The translations under genes and the position numbers were made by a program. This document shows positions 34,699-51,761 of a DNA stretch of 64,000 bases, piece by piece. Location: the NCBI GenBank assembly GCA_943735955.1, contig OX030960.1:4845287-4909286 (forward strand), written 5' to 3'. Each line of letters opens with the position of its first letter. Position 1 is the first letter of the stretch. A model generated the notes under the pieces. That model worked only from the letters and a program-made list of their open reading frames with translations. It searched no databases and had not been told where the DNA came from. This DNA is from Piscicola geometra (taxonomy: Eukaryota; Annelida; Clitellata; Hirudinida; Piscicolidae).

Positions 34699-37600
34699 AT
34701 GGAATCAGTTATCAAGTCCGATATGATGATAACTGAGGGATCTTTATTGTCAAATGAGTCTGTTTATATGCACATTTACGAAAAACAAAAGGAAAAGGAA
34801 AATAAAAAAGAAAAAGAATTGGAAAAATGTGACAACTTAGAAATGTCTGAATCCACTAACAACAAAATTGAAAATAGTTTGAATGCTCTTGATACTGAAA
34901 AGAAGACGGAAAATGCAAAAGCTGAAAATGGTGACGAGGAGCAGGGGGGTTTGAAAAGAAAACTTTCCAAACTCTGTCACTTTGAAGACTGTACTTTTTA
35001 TGGAAAACCCAATCCCCATGTCTTTATAGGGAAATGTCAGAAAAGCCATCCAGATGAAAAAATTACTGGTAAATTATTTGTTTTATTGTTTTGAAAAATT
35101 TAATCTTTAAAATCTTTCTATGTGAATAATACTCTTAAAAATGTCAGATAATGGGAATACAGAATCCCTTGATGTAAAGAATGGCAAAGAGTATGCAAGT
35201 GAGGTTGGGCCACCCTCTAAAAAGATACGTGTTCAGGGAGAAGTGGATGATGAGGGAGAGGAAGAGAGAGAGAAGGATGGGGAGGACATTTTGAAGGCAG
35301 ACACTGTACTAGGATGTTTGAAAGTGTACTCGGAAGTGGATCTTGTTGGCACTGAGGCAAATAAAGAATTGAATTCAGGCAAGTGCTTGAAGGTTTACAC
35401 AGCTGAGCCAAGCGATGAGGAAATATTTTCAAAAGATGGCGCTAGCGTTGGTGGAGAAAAGAAGAAAAAAGAAGAGGATTTATTGATGAAGGTGACAAAG
35501 ATTATAAAGCAAGTTAAAAATGGAGGTAATAAAGATGGAGTCAGCAATGATACTGGAAAGCATGATGGAAAGAAGGAAGGAACCAAAGGGAGGAATGAAG
35601 ATGATGAGTTGATATATGATGGATATGATGAGGAGGAGGAGGAGGAAGATGATGAATATGATGAAGAGGATGATGATGACTTGCTTTCTAGTCCCAAAAG
35701 ATTAACCATCTCAAAAGGTGAACTAGTAATTATAAAAACACTCTCATTATATTCTATGATATCAATACATATAGCTATAAAACACGATTTTTATAATAGT
35801 AAAAATATAAATTAGACCACATCACGACGAAATAGATGATTTCCACCATCATCATCAAACCTACATTTGCAGCATCGGCTGATGTGGTTCAAATCTCATC
35901 GGGAGAGTCAGCTGATGAAGATGAAGAAGAAGAAGAGGAGGATTCTGTAGGGAATGATGATGATGATGAGGGGGAGGAAGAAGAGGAGGAGGAGGATGAT
36001 GAAGGAGAGAAGATGGAAGCAACATTTGTGAAAGTTATACCAATTGATGTATGTTGTTGGTGGAGTTGTTGTAATGTGTTGTGTTGCACTGATTGATGTC
36101 AAGCAAGTATTAAAATGTATTTAAATTACTAAATACCGATTTAAAAATTGCCCTCAACAAACACCAGCAGAAGCTGCCAGTCACAAGCAGCAAGGCAGCA
36201 GTCATGCATGAAGTCAAGGCAGGCATCCCAACCACAACAACCACCACCATTGCTGTTGCAGCCACTAGTAGCCGACCACCACCCTATCACTATCCGCATC
36301 TGCCCATCCAAGCCCTCTCCAACCACACCCTACCCACGCATCCCCAACACCTGATCCCTCAGCCATTCAACAACAACAACAACAACAACCCGCAATACCA
36401 CGCTGACACGCGTGCCGACATCGACACACGAAAGCACCACTTCGGCGGCGCTGAGACTGGTCGCAGTTTTGACTGCAGCATGGTGATGATGGAGGTGGGC
36501 GAGGTGAAGGCGGCCAAGGCGCTTCTTTGCGTCGTCACCATCGAGTCGTTTTGTCTCACCATCAACTCATCTCGTGAGTTTCGCTTTCATTTTTGTAATA
36601 ATAATAAAAATAATAATAATACATTCACATAATAAGAATAATATACTCACGCAAATTCATAAAATAGCAAAACCCATTCCCCCACCTTCCACCCTACATT
36701 TTCCCTCCAGCCCTGTCCCTCCCTCCGTCGCTCCCTCCTGGCTTCGTCACGTGCTCACGCCTGCCCCTCTCGAATGTGGTCGGGTGGAAGTGGTTGCCGA
36801 CGTTTGGCGCCAGGGTGTTGGAGGTGGCGTTCAACGGCATGGGCGGCTGTCTCGAGGCGTTTGTCGCATTCTTCAGGATTCCTTATAGCGTTTTGCATTG
36901 TGAGTGGGGAGGCGAAGTTTCATACACGGATGGGTGGTTGGAATGGTTGCGGGGAGGTGTGCGTGGTCGTGATGATTTTGGTGAGGTGTGGTCATGGTGG
37001 GTGGTTGATGATCTTGCGGATGTATGGTTATCCGACGGGTTACAGTATTAAAATAAATTGTAAAAAAATAAAAAATCACTAAACAACATCAAGACATTCT
37101 TAATAATAATCTCACAAAATAATCTTCTTTTTCCACCTTCTCTCTCAACTCCTCCTACACCACCTCCACCTCAGCAATGCCCCTTCCAAGCGTCTCAACG
37201 CTCAAGTTCTTCTTCGCCGAAGAGACACTACGGCCCTTTATGAAGTCGAGCCTAGAGGCCTTTTTCCAGCAGCCGAAGCTTCCATACGCGCATCTCAAAG
37301 GCGATCATTTTGGAATTTTCAATAATAATAATAATGTTGTAATGGCCGATGGAACTGAGTGGTTGGGTGGGAGAGAGGGTGTTGTTGTTGGTGGTAGTGG
37401 TAGTAGTCGTCGTAGTAATGTAATCCGGTGCCATAGTGTGTTGTGTCGTAGGAAGAGGAGGGAGGGTGTGATGGGGTACAGGCCCCTCACTTGGCCTTTC
37501 ATCAAGTGGATTCCTAATCCTTTGTTTGTCGAGAGACCCCTGCAACAACTACAACAACAACAACAACACGCCTATGTCGACCACTACAACAAATTCTTCA

Positions 37601-40600
37601 TGCAGCAACAACAGCAACAGCACCAAATGCAATTGCAGTACTACAACAACCACGGCAATGATTTGCACTTCCAGCAACTACCTTTTCCAGCCTACAACAC
37701 TCCTTTCAGCAACAACAACAACAACAATTTTAGAACTCCCTTACAACAAATGGAACAACATAACAACAGCAACAACAACAAACTCGAAAACATCTACAAC
37801 ATCTTCAACAACCGACCTCCCTCTCCCACCCCTGTCGTCTCAGGCTTCACTGGCAAAAACATCAAGTGAGCACCAGTGTTATTTTCGTAACGAAAACGAA
37901 AACGACAATTCTGAATAATCGTTCCACGAAAACGAAAATAAAAACTAAATTTATTTTTAAAACGAAAACGAAAATAAAAACTATAATTATTTCCAAAACG
38001 AAACTGAAATAAAAACTATAATTATTTTCAAAACGAAAATTAAATAAATTTCAAAGTATGCCATAATATGGAAATGTATAATTTGTATAAAAATATATGT
38101 CTAGTTTATAAAAATTATCTTTGGGCTTTATGAAAGTAGCGCCACTTATAAAACGTAATTTATTACCGCTTCGCTTTGTCAATTAAATTATCACTTATTT
38201 TAATCGTAAATTTGTTATTATATTTCAAATTTGTTAGTACTCAATAATTTACGTACTCAGTTCTTATAATATTTCAATTGACTGTTAATTTTTAAAACTC
38301 ATTTGTTGTTAATATACAGTTCTATTTTACAGTTTCATTTTATGATCAATTAATTTTGTTAGATATAAAAAAATAGTGTTCAAAGTTGTAAATTAATATG
38401 TTTTCAAAACTAAAATGAAAATAAAACTTTAATTCTTTTCAAAACTGAAACGAAAATAGAAACTTTGGTTATTTTCAAAACGAAAACAAAAACTATAATC
38501 ATTTTCAAAACAAAAATGAAAATAAAAACTATAATTAATTCCAAAACGAAACTGAAATAAAAACTGTAATTATTTTATGAAACGAAAATAACACTGGTGA
38601 GCACCATCAACGCATGAGGGAACGGGTAGCCGAGTGCCTAAGGACTCTCGGCTTGACCAGTGTTTAATGGTCACAGATTCGAGTGCAAGCGACGCCCTGA
38701 ATAGCCCATAATGTTTCCACTCATTCATCTTCCATCCACGCATTCATACTCATCTAACATTATTATTATATTACTATTATATTATTATTAATTTAATGTT
38801 ATGATTATTTTTGCTATCATTATCATCATTATCACTATCATCCCACCACCACCCTTCCACTCCTAACCACGCCAGACTCTTCACCTACCAGCCAGCGAAC
38901 AGCAAGGGCGGCATAGGCATTTCCAATGAAGACCTCTTCTGCCTCAACACCGGAGAGTACCTCAATGACGTCATCATCGACTTTTACCTCAAGTTAGAGG
39001 GGTGGTGAGGGAGGGGGGTTTCGAGGCTGGAAGGGATGGGGTGGTGAAGGGGGTTTCGGATGGTTTGTCAAGGGCTTCGGATGATGATGGGAGAGGAGGA
39101 TGTGAAAGGGTGGATTTGCTATCGTGCTGGAAGCATTTTTTATTATTTAATTCTTGCATTTTATCTTAATTTTTCCATTCTTTACGCTTCACCCATTCCA
39201 TCAAACCTATCCATTCCAATTCTTGATCTATCCTATCCAACTTCTCAACCCATCTCATCCCACTTCTTACTCATTCAATCTCATCCCACCTCTTCACTCA
39301 TCCCATCTCATCCCACCTCTTCACTCATCCCATCTCATCCAACCTTTTCACTCATCCCATCTCATCCCACCTCTTCACTCATCCCATCTCATCCCACCTC
39401 TTCACTCATCCCAATCTCAACCCACCTCTTCACTCATCCCATCTCATCCCACCTCTTCACTCATCCAATCTCATCCCACCTCTTCACTCATCCCATCTCA
39501 TCCCACCTCTTCACTCATCCCATCTCATCCCACCTCTTCACTCATCCCATCTCATCCCACCTCTTCACTCATCCCAATCTCAACCCACCTCTTCACTCAT
39601 CCCATCTCATCCCACCTCTTCACTCATCCAATCTCAACCCACCTCTTCACTCATCCCATCTCATCCCACCTCTTCACTCATCCAATCTCATCCCACCTCT
39701 TCACTCATCCCATCTCATCCCACCTCTTCACTCATCCAATCTCATCCCACCTCTTCACTCATCCCATCTCATCCCACTTCTTCACTCATCCCAATCTCAA
39801 CCCACCTCTTCACTCATCCCATCTCATCCCACCTCTTCACTCATCCCATCTCATCCCACCTCTTCACTCATCCCAATCTCAACCCACCTCTTCACTCATC
39901 CCATCTCATCCCACCTCTTCACTCATCCCATCTCATCCCACCTCTTCACTCATCCCATCTCATCCCACCTCTTCACTCATCCCAATCTCAACCCACCTCT
40001 TCACTCATCCCATCTCATCCCACCTCTTCACTCATCCCATCTCATCCCACCTCTTCACTCATCCCATCTCATCCCACCTCTTCACTCATCCCATCTCATC
40101 CCACCTCTTCACTCATCCCATCTCATCCCACCTCTTCACTCATCCCATCTCATCCCACCTCTTCACTCATCCCATCTCATCCCACCTCTTCACTCATCCC
40201 AATCTCAACCCACCTCTTCACTCATCCCATCTCATCCCACCTCCTAATCCAATCCTTCCTATCAAAACCACCCATTCCATCCTAACTCTTCATCCCATTC
40301 TTCCCACTTCTCCATCCATCCACTTCTCCATCCATCCACTTCTCCATCCATCCACTTCTCCATCCATCCATATACTTCTCCATCCATCCACTTCTCCATC
40401 CATCTCAAGGTATTTAATGGAGGAGGTTGTTTCTGCGGCAGACAAGGAGCGCACGCACGTCTTCTCCTCCTTCTTCTACAGCCACCTCGTCTCCAACAAC
40501 AACGCCGGCAACTCCACACTCAAGTTGCCGTTGTGGAGTTTATTTGTGTTGATTGTCCATTTTAATTAGTAGTTTAATAGATTAATTGGTGTGAAATAGT

Positions 40601-43372
40601 TTTATGTATAGCTTTATTGTTATATAGATTAACTGGTATAAAACTCACCATCACCACCTCATCCCACCACACCACACCATCTCAACCACACCAACCCATC
40701 TCAACCACATCACACCATCTCAACCACACCACACCATCTCAACCACACCACACCATCCCACCACACCACATCACACCATCTCACCACACCACACCATCTC
40801 AACCACACCACACCATCTCAACCACACCACACCATCTCAACCACACCACACCATCTCAACCACACGACACCATCGCAACCACACCACACCATTTCAACCA
40901 CACCACACCATCTCAACCACACCACACCATCTCAACCACACCACACCATCTCAACCACACCACACCATATCAACCACACCACACCATCTCAGCCACACCA
41001 CACCATCTCAACCACACCATCTCAACCACACCACACCATCTCAACCACACCACACCATCTCAACCACACCACACCATCTCAACCACACCACACCATCTCA
41101 ACCACACCATCTCAACCACACCACACCATCTCAACCACACCACACCATCTCAACCACACCACACCATCTCAACCACACCACACCATCTCAACCACACCAT
41201 CTCAACCACACCACACCATCTCAACCACACCACACCATCTCAACCACACCAACAGCGCGGAGGAGCAGAGACACAGCAAGGTGCGCAGGTGGACTCGCAA
41301 TGTCGACATCTTCAGCAAGGACTTCATCATCGTCCCCATCAACGAGAGGTCCTCTCTCTCTTTCATTCCTTTTTCCTCACTCCTTCTTTTTCATTCTTTT
41401 ATTCCTTCATCGTTTTCTTTCTTTTTTTTTCTTCCTCTTTCTTCATTTTATTTATTTGCCCTTTCTATATGGTTCTTAAAAATTTACTTTATCATTGCCA
41501 TCATCATCACCACCATCATCATCACCACCACCACTACAGCTACCACTGGTTCTTGGCGATCATCTGCTTTCCGAACGAGAGGAACAAGAGAACCAAGACG
41601 AACGTGGTTCTTCTCCCCACTGACGCTCCTGCCGCTGCTACTACTATCACCACCACCGCCACTACTACTTCTACCACCGCCACTACTACTACTACCGCCC
41701 CTGCCACACCAGCTGCCGCCGTTACTCCATCATCCACCACAACATCCACTCCTCTTCTTCTCAACTCACCCACATCTTCAATCTGCAACAGTGTTTCATC
41801 TTCAAACGAATCAAACACCCTTGCCAAGGATCCCCACATGGTAACCAGGGAATCCCATACCGTTTCCATGGATACAACTTGCGTAACCAAAGACTCAACA
41901 ACAACGGAATCTCTATCATCGCCCATGCTGGAGCTTCCGGTGGCGGACGCGTCGTCATCTATGACGTCACTGGCTTCGTCTGTCTCGCTGCGTTTGTCGT
42001 CGTCGTCTGTGATGAGACTGCTGATGGATGCAGATGGCGTGAAGGAGGAAGGTGGTGCTGATGATGATGATGATGGTGAGAAGAAGGAGTTGATCGGTGC
42101 TGATGATGATGATGATGGTGAGAAGAAGGAGTTGATCGGTGCTGATGATGATGATGATGGTGAGAAGAAGGTGTTGATCGGTGCTGATGATGATGATGGT
42201 GGTGAGAAGAAGGAGTTGATCGGTGCTGATGATGATGATGATGGTGAGAAGAAGAAGTTGAATAACAATGATGATGATGACGATGATGCTTCTGGGAATA
42301 TTCGTGCTACATCGGAAGGGGAAATCAGTCAAGGTGAAGATGACGATGGCGTGAAAGCTGGTGGTAGTGGTGGCGATGATGATGATGATGAAAGCAAAAT
42401 GGAGGTGAGTGTAGAGATTGGTGATGAGGTGAAGAAGGGTGAAGAAGATGAAGGTCTTGTTGTTGATGATGATGATAAGGATGTCAATAGACCAGTTACG
42501 ACTATAGCAGCTTGTGATGCTGATGAAGAGGCGGAAGATGGCATAGTGAGATGTGATGAGGGTGTTGTTACTAACGCCAGTGGAGGTGATGTGGCTGGGA
42601 AGAAGGATGAGGTTGAAGGTGGTGGTGGCGATGATGATGATGATGATGGTGGTGGCGAGAAGGCTATTGGAGTTATAGAAGAAGTATTGGGAAGTGCACC
42701 CACGGAGGGAAATCAAGGTGGTGGTGGTGGTGGTGGTGATGATGATTGTAGTGGTGGTTATGCTGATGGTGTTGTTGAAGGTGTTAAGGCACCATTTGAG
42801 GTTGCGCAGATGGATGAGTCATCAGAAAGGGTGAGTGGTGCTGATGATGATGCAGATGTGCATGGGGCTCAAGGAATCTTTAGTAAAGAAGTTAAAGTTA
42901 ATTATGATAATGATGATGATAATGAAGATGGAAATTATGATAATGATGAAAAGGAAATGGAAGTTGCGACAACTGAGGCAGTGCAACCACAAGCAGCTGA
43001 TACAGTGGTCATAGAAGATCCAGCAAGCTTCACTACACTTCAACCAACTGATTCGACAGAGCTTGTTGCTGCTGCTGCTGATGCTGATGGTGCTGGTGGT
43101 GGTGGTGATGCTGGTGCTGCTGCTGATGGTGGTGGTGGTGGTGGTGGAGAAGAGTGTCTGGATGCAAGCATTGAGATTGTTGCTGTGGTTGGAGGAGATG
43201 CCGAGGAGTCGATTGGTGATGAAATTGTCGCAACAACTACTTCTATGTCTGCCATAACTGCCACCATGACTAATACAACAACTACTATTACTACTTCTAC
43301 TATCACTACTTCTATTACTGCTAATATTACTTCTACCACTCTTGATGCTAATACTTCTACTACTAATACTAG

Positions 43373-43405
<33 letters not shown>

Positions 43406-44435
43406 GACCGCCACTGCAACAACTGAAGGTCATTCGAAACAGGAGTCATACGAGGAGACGAATCCAGCCAGAAAGTATGCACTTCTTTTTCGTTCTGGCC
43501 ACTTCTAGTGATTTAATTTAGGGTTTTTTAAATGTCTTAAAGTCACTTGACAGTGTTACACGATTTAAACTTTAAAATACTAAAAATTTAAAATATTAAA
43601 ATTTAAAATATTAAAATTTAAAATATTACAATTTACAATATTACATTTTACAATATTACAATATTACAATTTACAATATTACAACTTACAATATTACAAT
43701 TTACAATATGACAATTTACAATATGAAAATGTACAATATTAGAATTTACAATATTTCAATTTACACTATTGCAATTTACAATATTAAAAATTACAATATT
43801 ACAATTTACAATATTACAATTTACAATATTACAATTTAAAATATTACAATTTACAATATTACAATTTACAATATTACAATTTACAAAATTATAATTTACA
43901 ATATTACAATTTACAATATTACAATTTACAATATTAAAAATTACAATATTACAATTTACAATATTATAATTTACAATATTACAATTATACAATATTACAA
44001 TTATACAATATTAAAATTATACAATTTACAATTATACAATATTACAATACTAAAATTTACAACATTACAATTTACAATATTACAATATTACAATTTACAA
44101 TATTACAATTTACAATATTACAATTTACAATATTGCAATTTACAATGTTACAATTTACAATATTACAATTTACAATGTTACAATTTACAATGTTACAATT
44201 TACAATATTACAATTTACAATATTACAATTTACAATGTTACAATTTACAATATTATAATTTACATGATTAAACTTCACAATGTAATAACTCTATATTGTT
44301 ATCATTAAAAGACTACAGTATTACAATCAATTACATTAAATCCTTTTCCTCACCAGTCCTTGCATTCTCATCTTTGATTCTCTCAAGGGAGATAACCGCT
44401 TTGATGTCGTCAACATCCTTAGACAGTTCGGTTCC

Positions 44436-44506
<71 letters not shown>

Positions 44507-46539
44507 CATGCGTTTACACATGCACGCAGGTATCTGCAGGTGGAATGGAACACACGCAAGAGAGAGGCAGAAGGAGAAAGATCATTCGATCGCATGAACA
44601 TGAAAGGTGCCATTCATTCTTACATTCATTTTTCAGATTCAAAGTTATTGATTTAATATTTTTCAAATTGGATAGACATCTATGATCCCATCATCTTCGT
44701 CGCCGCCATCATCATCATCGATATCATCATCATCAGCATCGTTATCATCACCCCAACAGGAGCCATGGTGAATTGTCCACAACAAAAGAACACCACTGAC
44801 TGCGGCATCTACATGCTGCAATTCGTCGAGTCGTTCTTCAGGGTGAGATGTCATGGTGGTGATTGTGGTGGCTTTATGGTGGTTTTGTGGTGGTAGTGGT
44901 TTTGTTCTTAGCACATCACCACAATTAAAACCACACCCAAAACCACATAACTACCACCAAAACGAAACAACCACCACAGGACAAAGTGGAAGACTTCACG
45001 CTGCCCATCCATTTGGAGGACTGGTTCAGAACCAAGGAAGTCATGTCCAAGCGCACCAAGCTAGCCAGGTCTCATCATTTTTGTCCAAATTATACATTTA
45101 TTAATTATTATTTTTAATTTTTTATAAAATAGTTTTTATAGGAATTATTTTTATAGGAATTATTTTAAAGGAAATATTTTTATAGGAATTATTTTATATA
45201 ATTATTTTTATAGGAATTATTTTTATAGGAATTATTTTATATAATTATTTTTATAGGAATTATTTTTATAGGAATTATTTTTATAGGAATTATTTTATAT
45301 AATTATTTTTATAGGAATTATTTTTATAGGAATTATTTTTATAGGAATTATTTTATATAATTATTTTTATAGGAATTATTTTTATAGGAATTATTTTTAT
45401 AGGAATTATTTTTATAGGAATTATTTTTATAAGAATTATTTTTATAGGCATTATTTTTATAGGAATTATTTTTATAGGAATTATTTTTATAGGCATTATT
45501 TTTATAGGAATTATTTTTGTATAATTATTTTATAGAATAAATTTTTTATTTAAATATAAATTAGCCCTTTTATTAAACCACCACGGCCATCAGACTGATC
45601 ATGGACCTGCAAGGCAAACTGAATCCCGACCTAGTCTACAATCCACACGATGACGGCTGCTTCAACATCGCATCCCGCTCAGCTGAGCACGCTGCTCCTG
45701 ATGATGATGATGATCAAGAAGAGGAGGAGGAGGAGGAGGAGGATGATGATGATTTGAGTTCGGTGGGAGAGTATGCGATAGTTGGGGATGGCCAGGGCGT
45801 TCTAAGTAGTGATGAAGTGAGTAGAGCGTACATGGATGGTGATGATGATGAGGAAGATGACGACGATGATGATGATGATGATGCGATGAAGGAGGATCTC
45901 AGTGAGGATAGTAATAGTTGTGATGCTCTGAAAAAGAATCCAGTGAAGGATAGATTGAAGGCTTACTTTCGCAATGTGCAAGTAAAAGAAAGAAATCTGA
46001 AAGAGGAGGATGAGGAAGAGAAGATGGATGAGGATGGCGGTGATGATTATGATCATGAAGCTTTTGTGGTTTGTTCTGATATAATTAAACTAATAATTGA
46101 TGGGATTGTTCAAGATAGGTTTGAGAAAGAGGGTGGTATGGCTATTTTTGGTGTTGATAATGATGTTTTGCCTATGGTTGGTGATGATAATGATATTGAT
46201 GCTATGGTTGGTGATGATAAGGATAATTTTACTGCGGTTGGTGATGATAGTGATAGGGTTGCTGTGTTTGGTGATGATAGTGATAATGTTGCTGGGGCTG
46301 GTGATGATAATGATAGTGTTGCTGGGGTTGATGGTGATGTATCCAGTGGTAATGTTGAAATGGCTGTTGAGGTGAGAGAGATTAAGGACACGCTGGGCGT
46401 TGAGGAAGTGCAGGCTGATGCTGTTGGTGAAGAGAGCGGAGAGGGGGAGGGTGTGGTTGGTGTCGTGTCAGATAGCAAGGTGGATGGTGGGGTGGAGGAT
46501 AACTTGCAAAGAACTGATGCAAAAGAATCTTCTGTTTGA
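34699..46539 (+). CDS. SENP6/SENP7-type SUMO protease (Ulp1 family, C48)
   Basis: Fifteen exons join in phase to 1,974 residues: 34699-35068, 35148-35717, 35873-36048, 36168-36573, 36711-36899, 37175-37865, 38876-38992, 40410-40523, 41256-41348, 41540-43474, 44357-44425, 44530-44606, 44760-44842, 44980-45068, 45594-46539. The catalytic domain starts [20 protein letters not shown]...[16 protein letters not shown], as in SENP6/7. Triad: His911 ([14 protein letters not shown]), Asp1561 ([11 protein letters not shown]), Cys1617 ([10 protein letters not shown]), with the oxyanion Gln1611 six residues before Cys. About 645 residues, low-complexity and Asp/Glu-rich, sit between His and Asp; SENP6/7 also carry catalytic-domain inserts. 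Other features: C-x4-C...H...C-x3-H near residues 92-117, a SUMO-interacting-like VVQIS followed by acid residues near 318, poly-Asn/Gln stretches and an acidic tail. Likely nuclear; trims poly-SUMO chains (family knowledge). Confidence 0.9.
37866..38604. mobile_element. hAT-type MITE with 8-bp target duplication on a splice donor
   Basis: The element spans 37874-38596. Terminal inverted repeats are CAGTGTTATTTTCG and its complement CGAAAATAACACTG. The flanking 8-bp direct repeats GTGAGCAC (37866-37873 and 38597-38604) are an exact target-site duplication, as hAT transposons make. Subterminal AACGAAAATAAAAACT iterations occur near both ends. There is no transposase ORF, so it is non-autonomous. 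The left duplication is also the 5' splice donor of SENP exon 6. Confidence 0.88.
38622..38697 (+). repeat. tRNA-derived SINE head or tRNA pseudogene (Ser/Leu-like)
   Basis: GGGTAGCCGAGTGCCTAAGG resembles an A box, and CAGATTCGAGTGC resembles a B box, with a long variable arm between as in class II tRNAs. The stems are imperfect, so it is not a functional tRNA. It lies in the SENP intron just after the MITE. Confidence 0.5.
39280..40250. repeat. 27-bp minisatellite in a SENP intron
   Basis: About 35 copies of a CTCATCCCATCTCATCCCAC plus CTCTTCA unit, with CAATCTCAA variants. It makes spurious long frames (SHPTSSLIP repeats). It lies between exons 38876-38992 and 40410-40523, adjoining an 18-nt CCATCCACTTCTCCATC array at 40305-40405. 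Confidence 0.95.
40650..41252. repeat. 19-bp minisatellite in a SENP intron
   Basis: About 30 copies of CATCTCAACCACACCACAC. It runs right up to the acceptor of exon 41256 (CCAACAG|CG), so the splice acceptor tract is formed by the repeat itself. Confidence 0.95.
43560..44275. repeat. 15-bp AT-rich minisatellite in a SENP intron
   Basis: About 45 copies of ATTACAATTTACAAT with scattered changes. It makes spurious (NIVNC)n frames on the minus strand. It lies between exons ending 43474 and starting 44357. Confidence 0.95.
44437..44505. repeat. (GT)n microsatellite in a SENP intron
   Basis: About 34 uninterrupted GT units directly downstream of the donor at 44426, in a 104-nt intron. Confidence 0.95.
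45125..45530. repeat. 15-bp minisatellite in the last SENP intron
   Basis: TTTTTATAGGAATTA units, with TATATAATTA variants. Several copies contain TTTTTATAG, a potential decoy splice acceptor; the true acceptor is at 45593. Confidence 0.9.
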
Positions 46540-47224
46540 ATGTGAACTCATTGTCGATTGGATGATGATGAAGCATGGAAAACATTGTTCGCTAGTCTAG
46601 TTTCTTACGAAGACCCCATATTCAAAGTCGATCATTTAGAATTACTATACATAAAGTTGTACACTATAAATGTGCCGATGCCGTTTTGGAAGTTATGCTT
46701 CTGCATTGAATACTCTTAGACGACTGTTCTGAAAGTTTCTGTAATTTTCATTTAATTAAATATTATTCAGTATAATTGGTATTCTAAAGATTTTAATTAT
46801 TACTATAATCTTGTTTTTTTTAATAAGTATTTTATTCTTAAAGTTTAAAAACTTATGCTCGAATAGCCCCAAAGGAGATACATAGTGTAAAGTCAAGTTT
46901 CGTCATTGTCTATGTCTTTGCCACCTAAGCAGGATTTTGAGTTATTGTACATTTCAACGTCATAACTTTATTTTATTAAAAGCTAAAATTATTTTCTTGT
47001 AAGTTTTCAATAAATAGATAAAATCGATTTTTTATTTAACATTTTAAAATTAATATGAAAAATTTATTTAATTTTCATTTATGATAACTTAAAGTTAATT
47101 AAGTGATTTTTTATATATATTTATATATAAAAAAAAAACTAAACTCACCATCACTATCCATAAACTTTTATCATAAAAGTGAGCGATTGCAGTGTTCAAA
47201 AAGTCCAAACTCCCATCTCCTAAA
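46540..47224. other. Spacer between SUMO protease and ADH5
   Basis: 685 nt, AT-rich, containing the 3' UTR of the protease and the ADH5 promoter. I see no other gene. ATATATATTTATATATA occurs near 47115. Confidence 0.5.
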
Positions 47225-51206
<3,982 letters not shown>

Positions 51207-51468
51207 AGGTTCCGTCCCATCATTAGCATTCACATTTGGAACGTTGGAAGGATAGAACTGAGAATTTGATTCACTGTAATCGATCATTTATTTAATTTTT
51301 TCACCTGCTCATCGCTTCATAGTAATAATTAATACTTTTGTTTTATATTTATCAATTTATTTCTAAATAAGTGTTATTTAAATATTTAAATAATCCCTGA
51401 TTTATAAAATGCTCTAGAACTTTTCAAAAAAACTGAAATTTTTCAGTAAACATTTGACGTCTTCTAGT
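51207..51468. other. ADH5 3' flank
   Basis: AT-rich 3' region; no feature recognised. Confidence 0.4.
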
Positions 51469-51657
51469 CTAGTATACACAAGTCTTTAAATTGGTTCTAA
51501 AAGTAAATCCACCACTAGCTTTCTTTTGTGTGTTGGTTGAGATATCGCTTCGTCGTTCACTCGGAGTAAAATTGATGGATGGACCTTTATAAAAGCCATG
51601 GTAAGAATCATAATCAACCAAATCACGCGCATCTCTAAGAAGTTTAGGCGCATACAT
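51469..51657 (-). CDS. Small ORF, 62 residues, unrecognised
   Basis: Reads MYAPKLLRDARDLVDYDSYH, then GFYKGPSINFTPSERRSDIS, a Lys/Thr-rich middle, and ends FRTNLKTCVY. Composition is protein-like, with no low-complexity bias and no signal peptide or membrane segment. It lies tail-to-tail with ADH5 and head-to-head (105 nt) with the lectin-like gene. It could be a genuine short gene, a 5' exon of a longer one, or chance. No family recognised. Confidence 0.4.
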   Translation of the reverse strand: MYAPKLLRDARDLVDYDSYHGFYKGPSINFTPSERRSDISTNTQKKASGGFTFRTNLKTCVY

Positions 51658-51761
51658 ATTATGGTTAACTTAAAATTTAAGGTTAAGGCTTAAATTGTAA
51701 ACAACAATCACACAAATCTTAAACCATGAACTCATAGATAACCATTGAATGGTTTAAGAAC

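Noticed and set aside
39060..40569. Long frames of SHPTSSLIP / HLFTHPIS repeats
   Set aside because: They arise from a 27-bp minisatellite inside a SENP intron. The flanking catalytic-domain exons splice in phase across it.
39280..41252. Possible CRISPR-like array
   Set aside because: Units are contiguous, without unique spacers, and lie in introns of an animal gene. These are minisatellites.
40617..43508. Single 963-residue frame as one protein
   Set aside because: Its first 300 codons are a 19-bp minisatellite and an intron. Only 41540-43474 is an exon, joined in phase to the SENP exons on both sides.
43756..44278. NIVNC repeat frames
   Set aside because: Product of a 15-bp AT-rich minisatellite in an intron.
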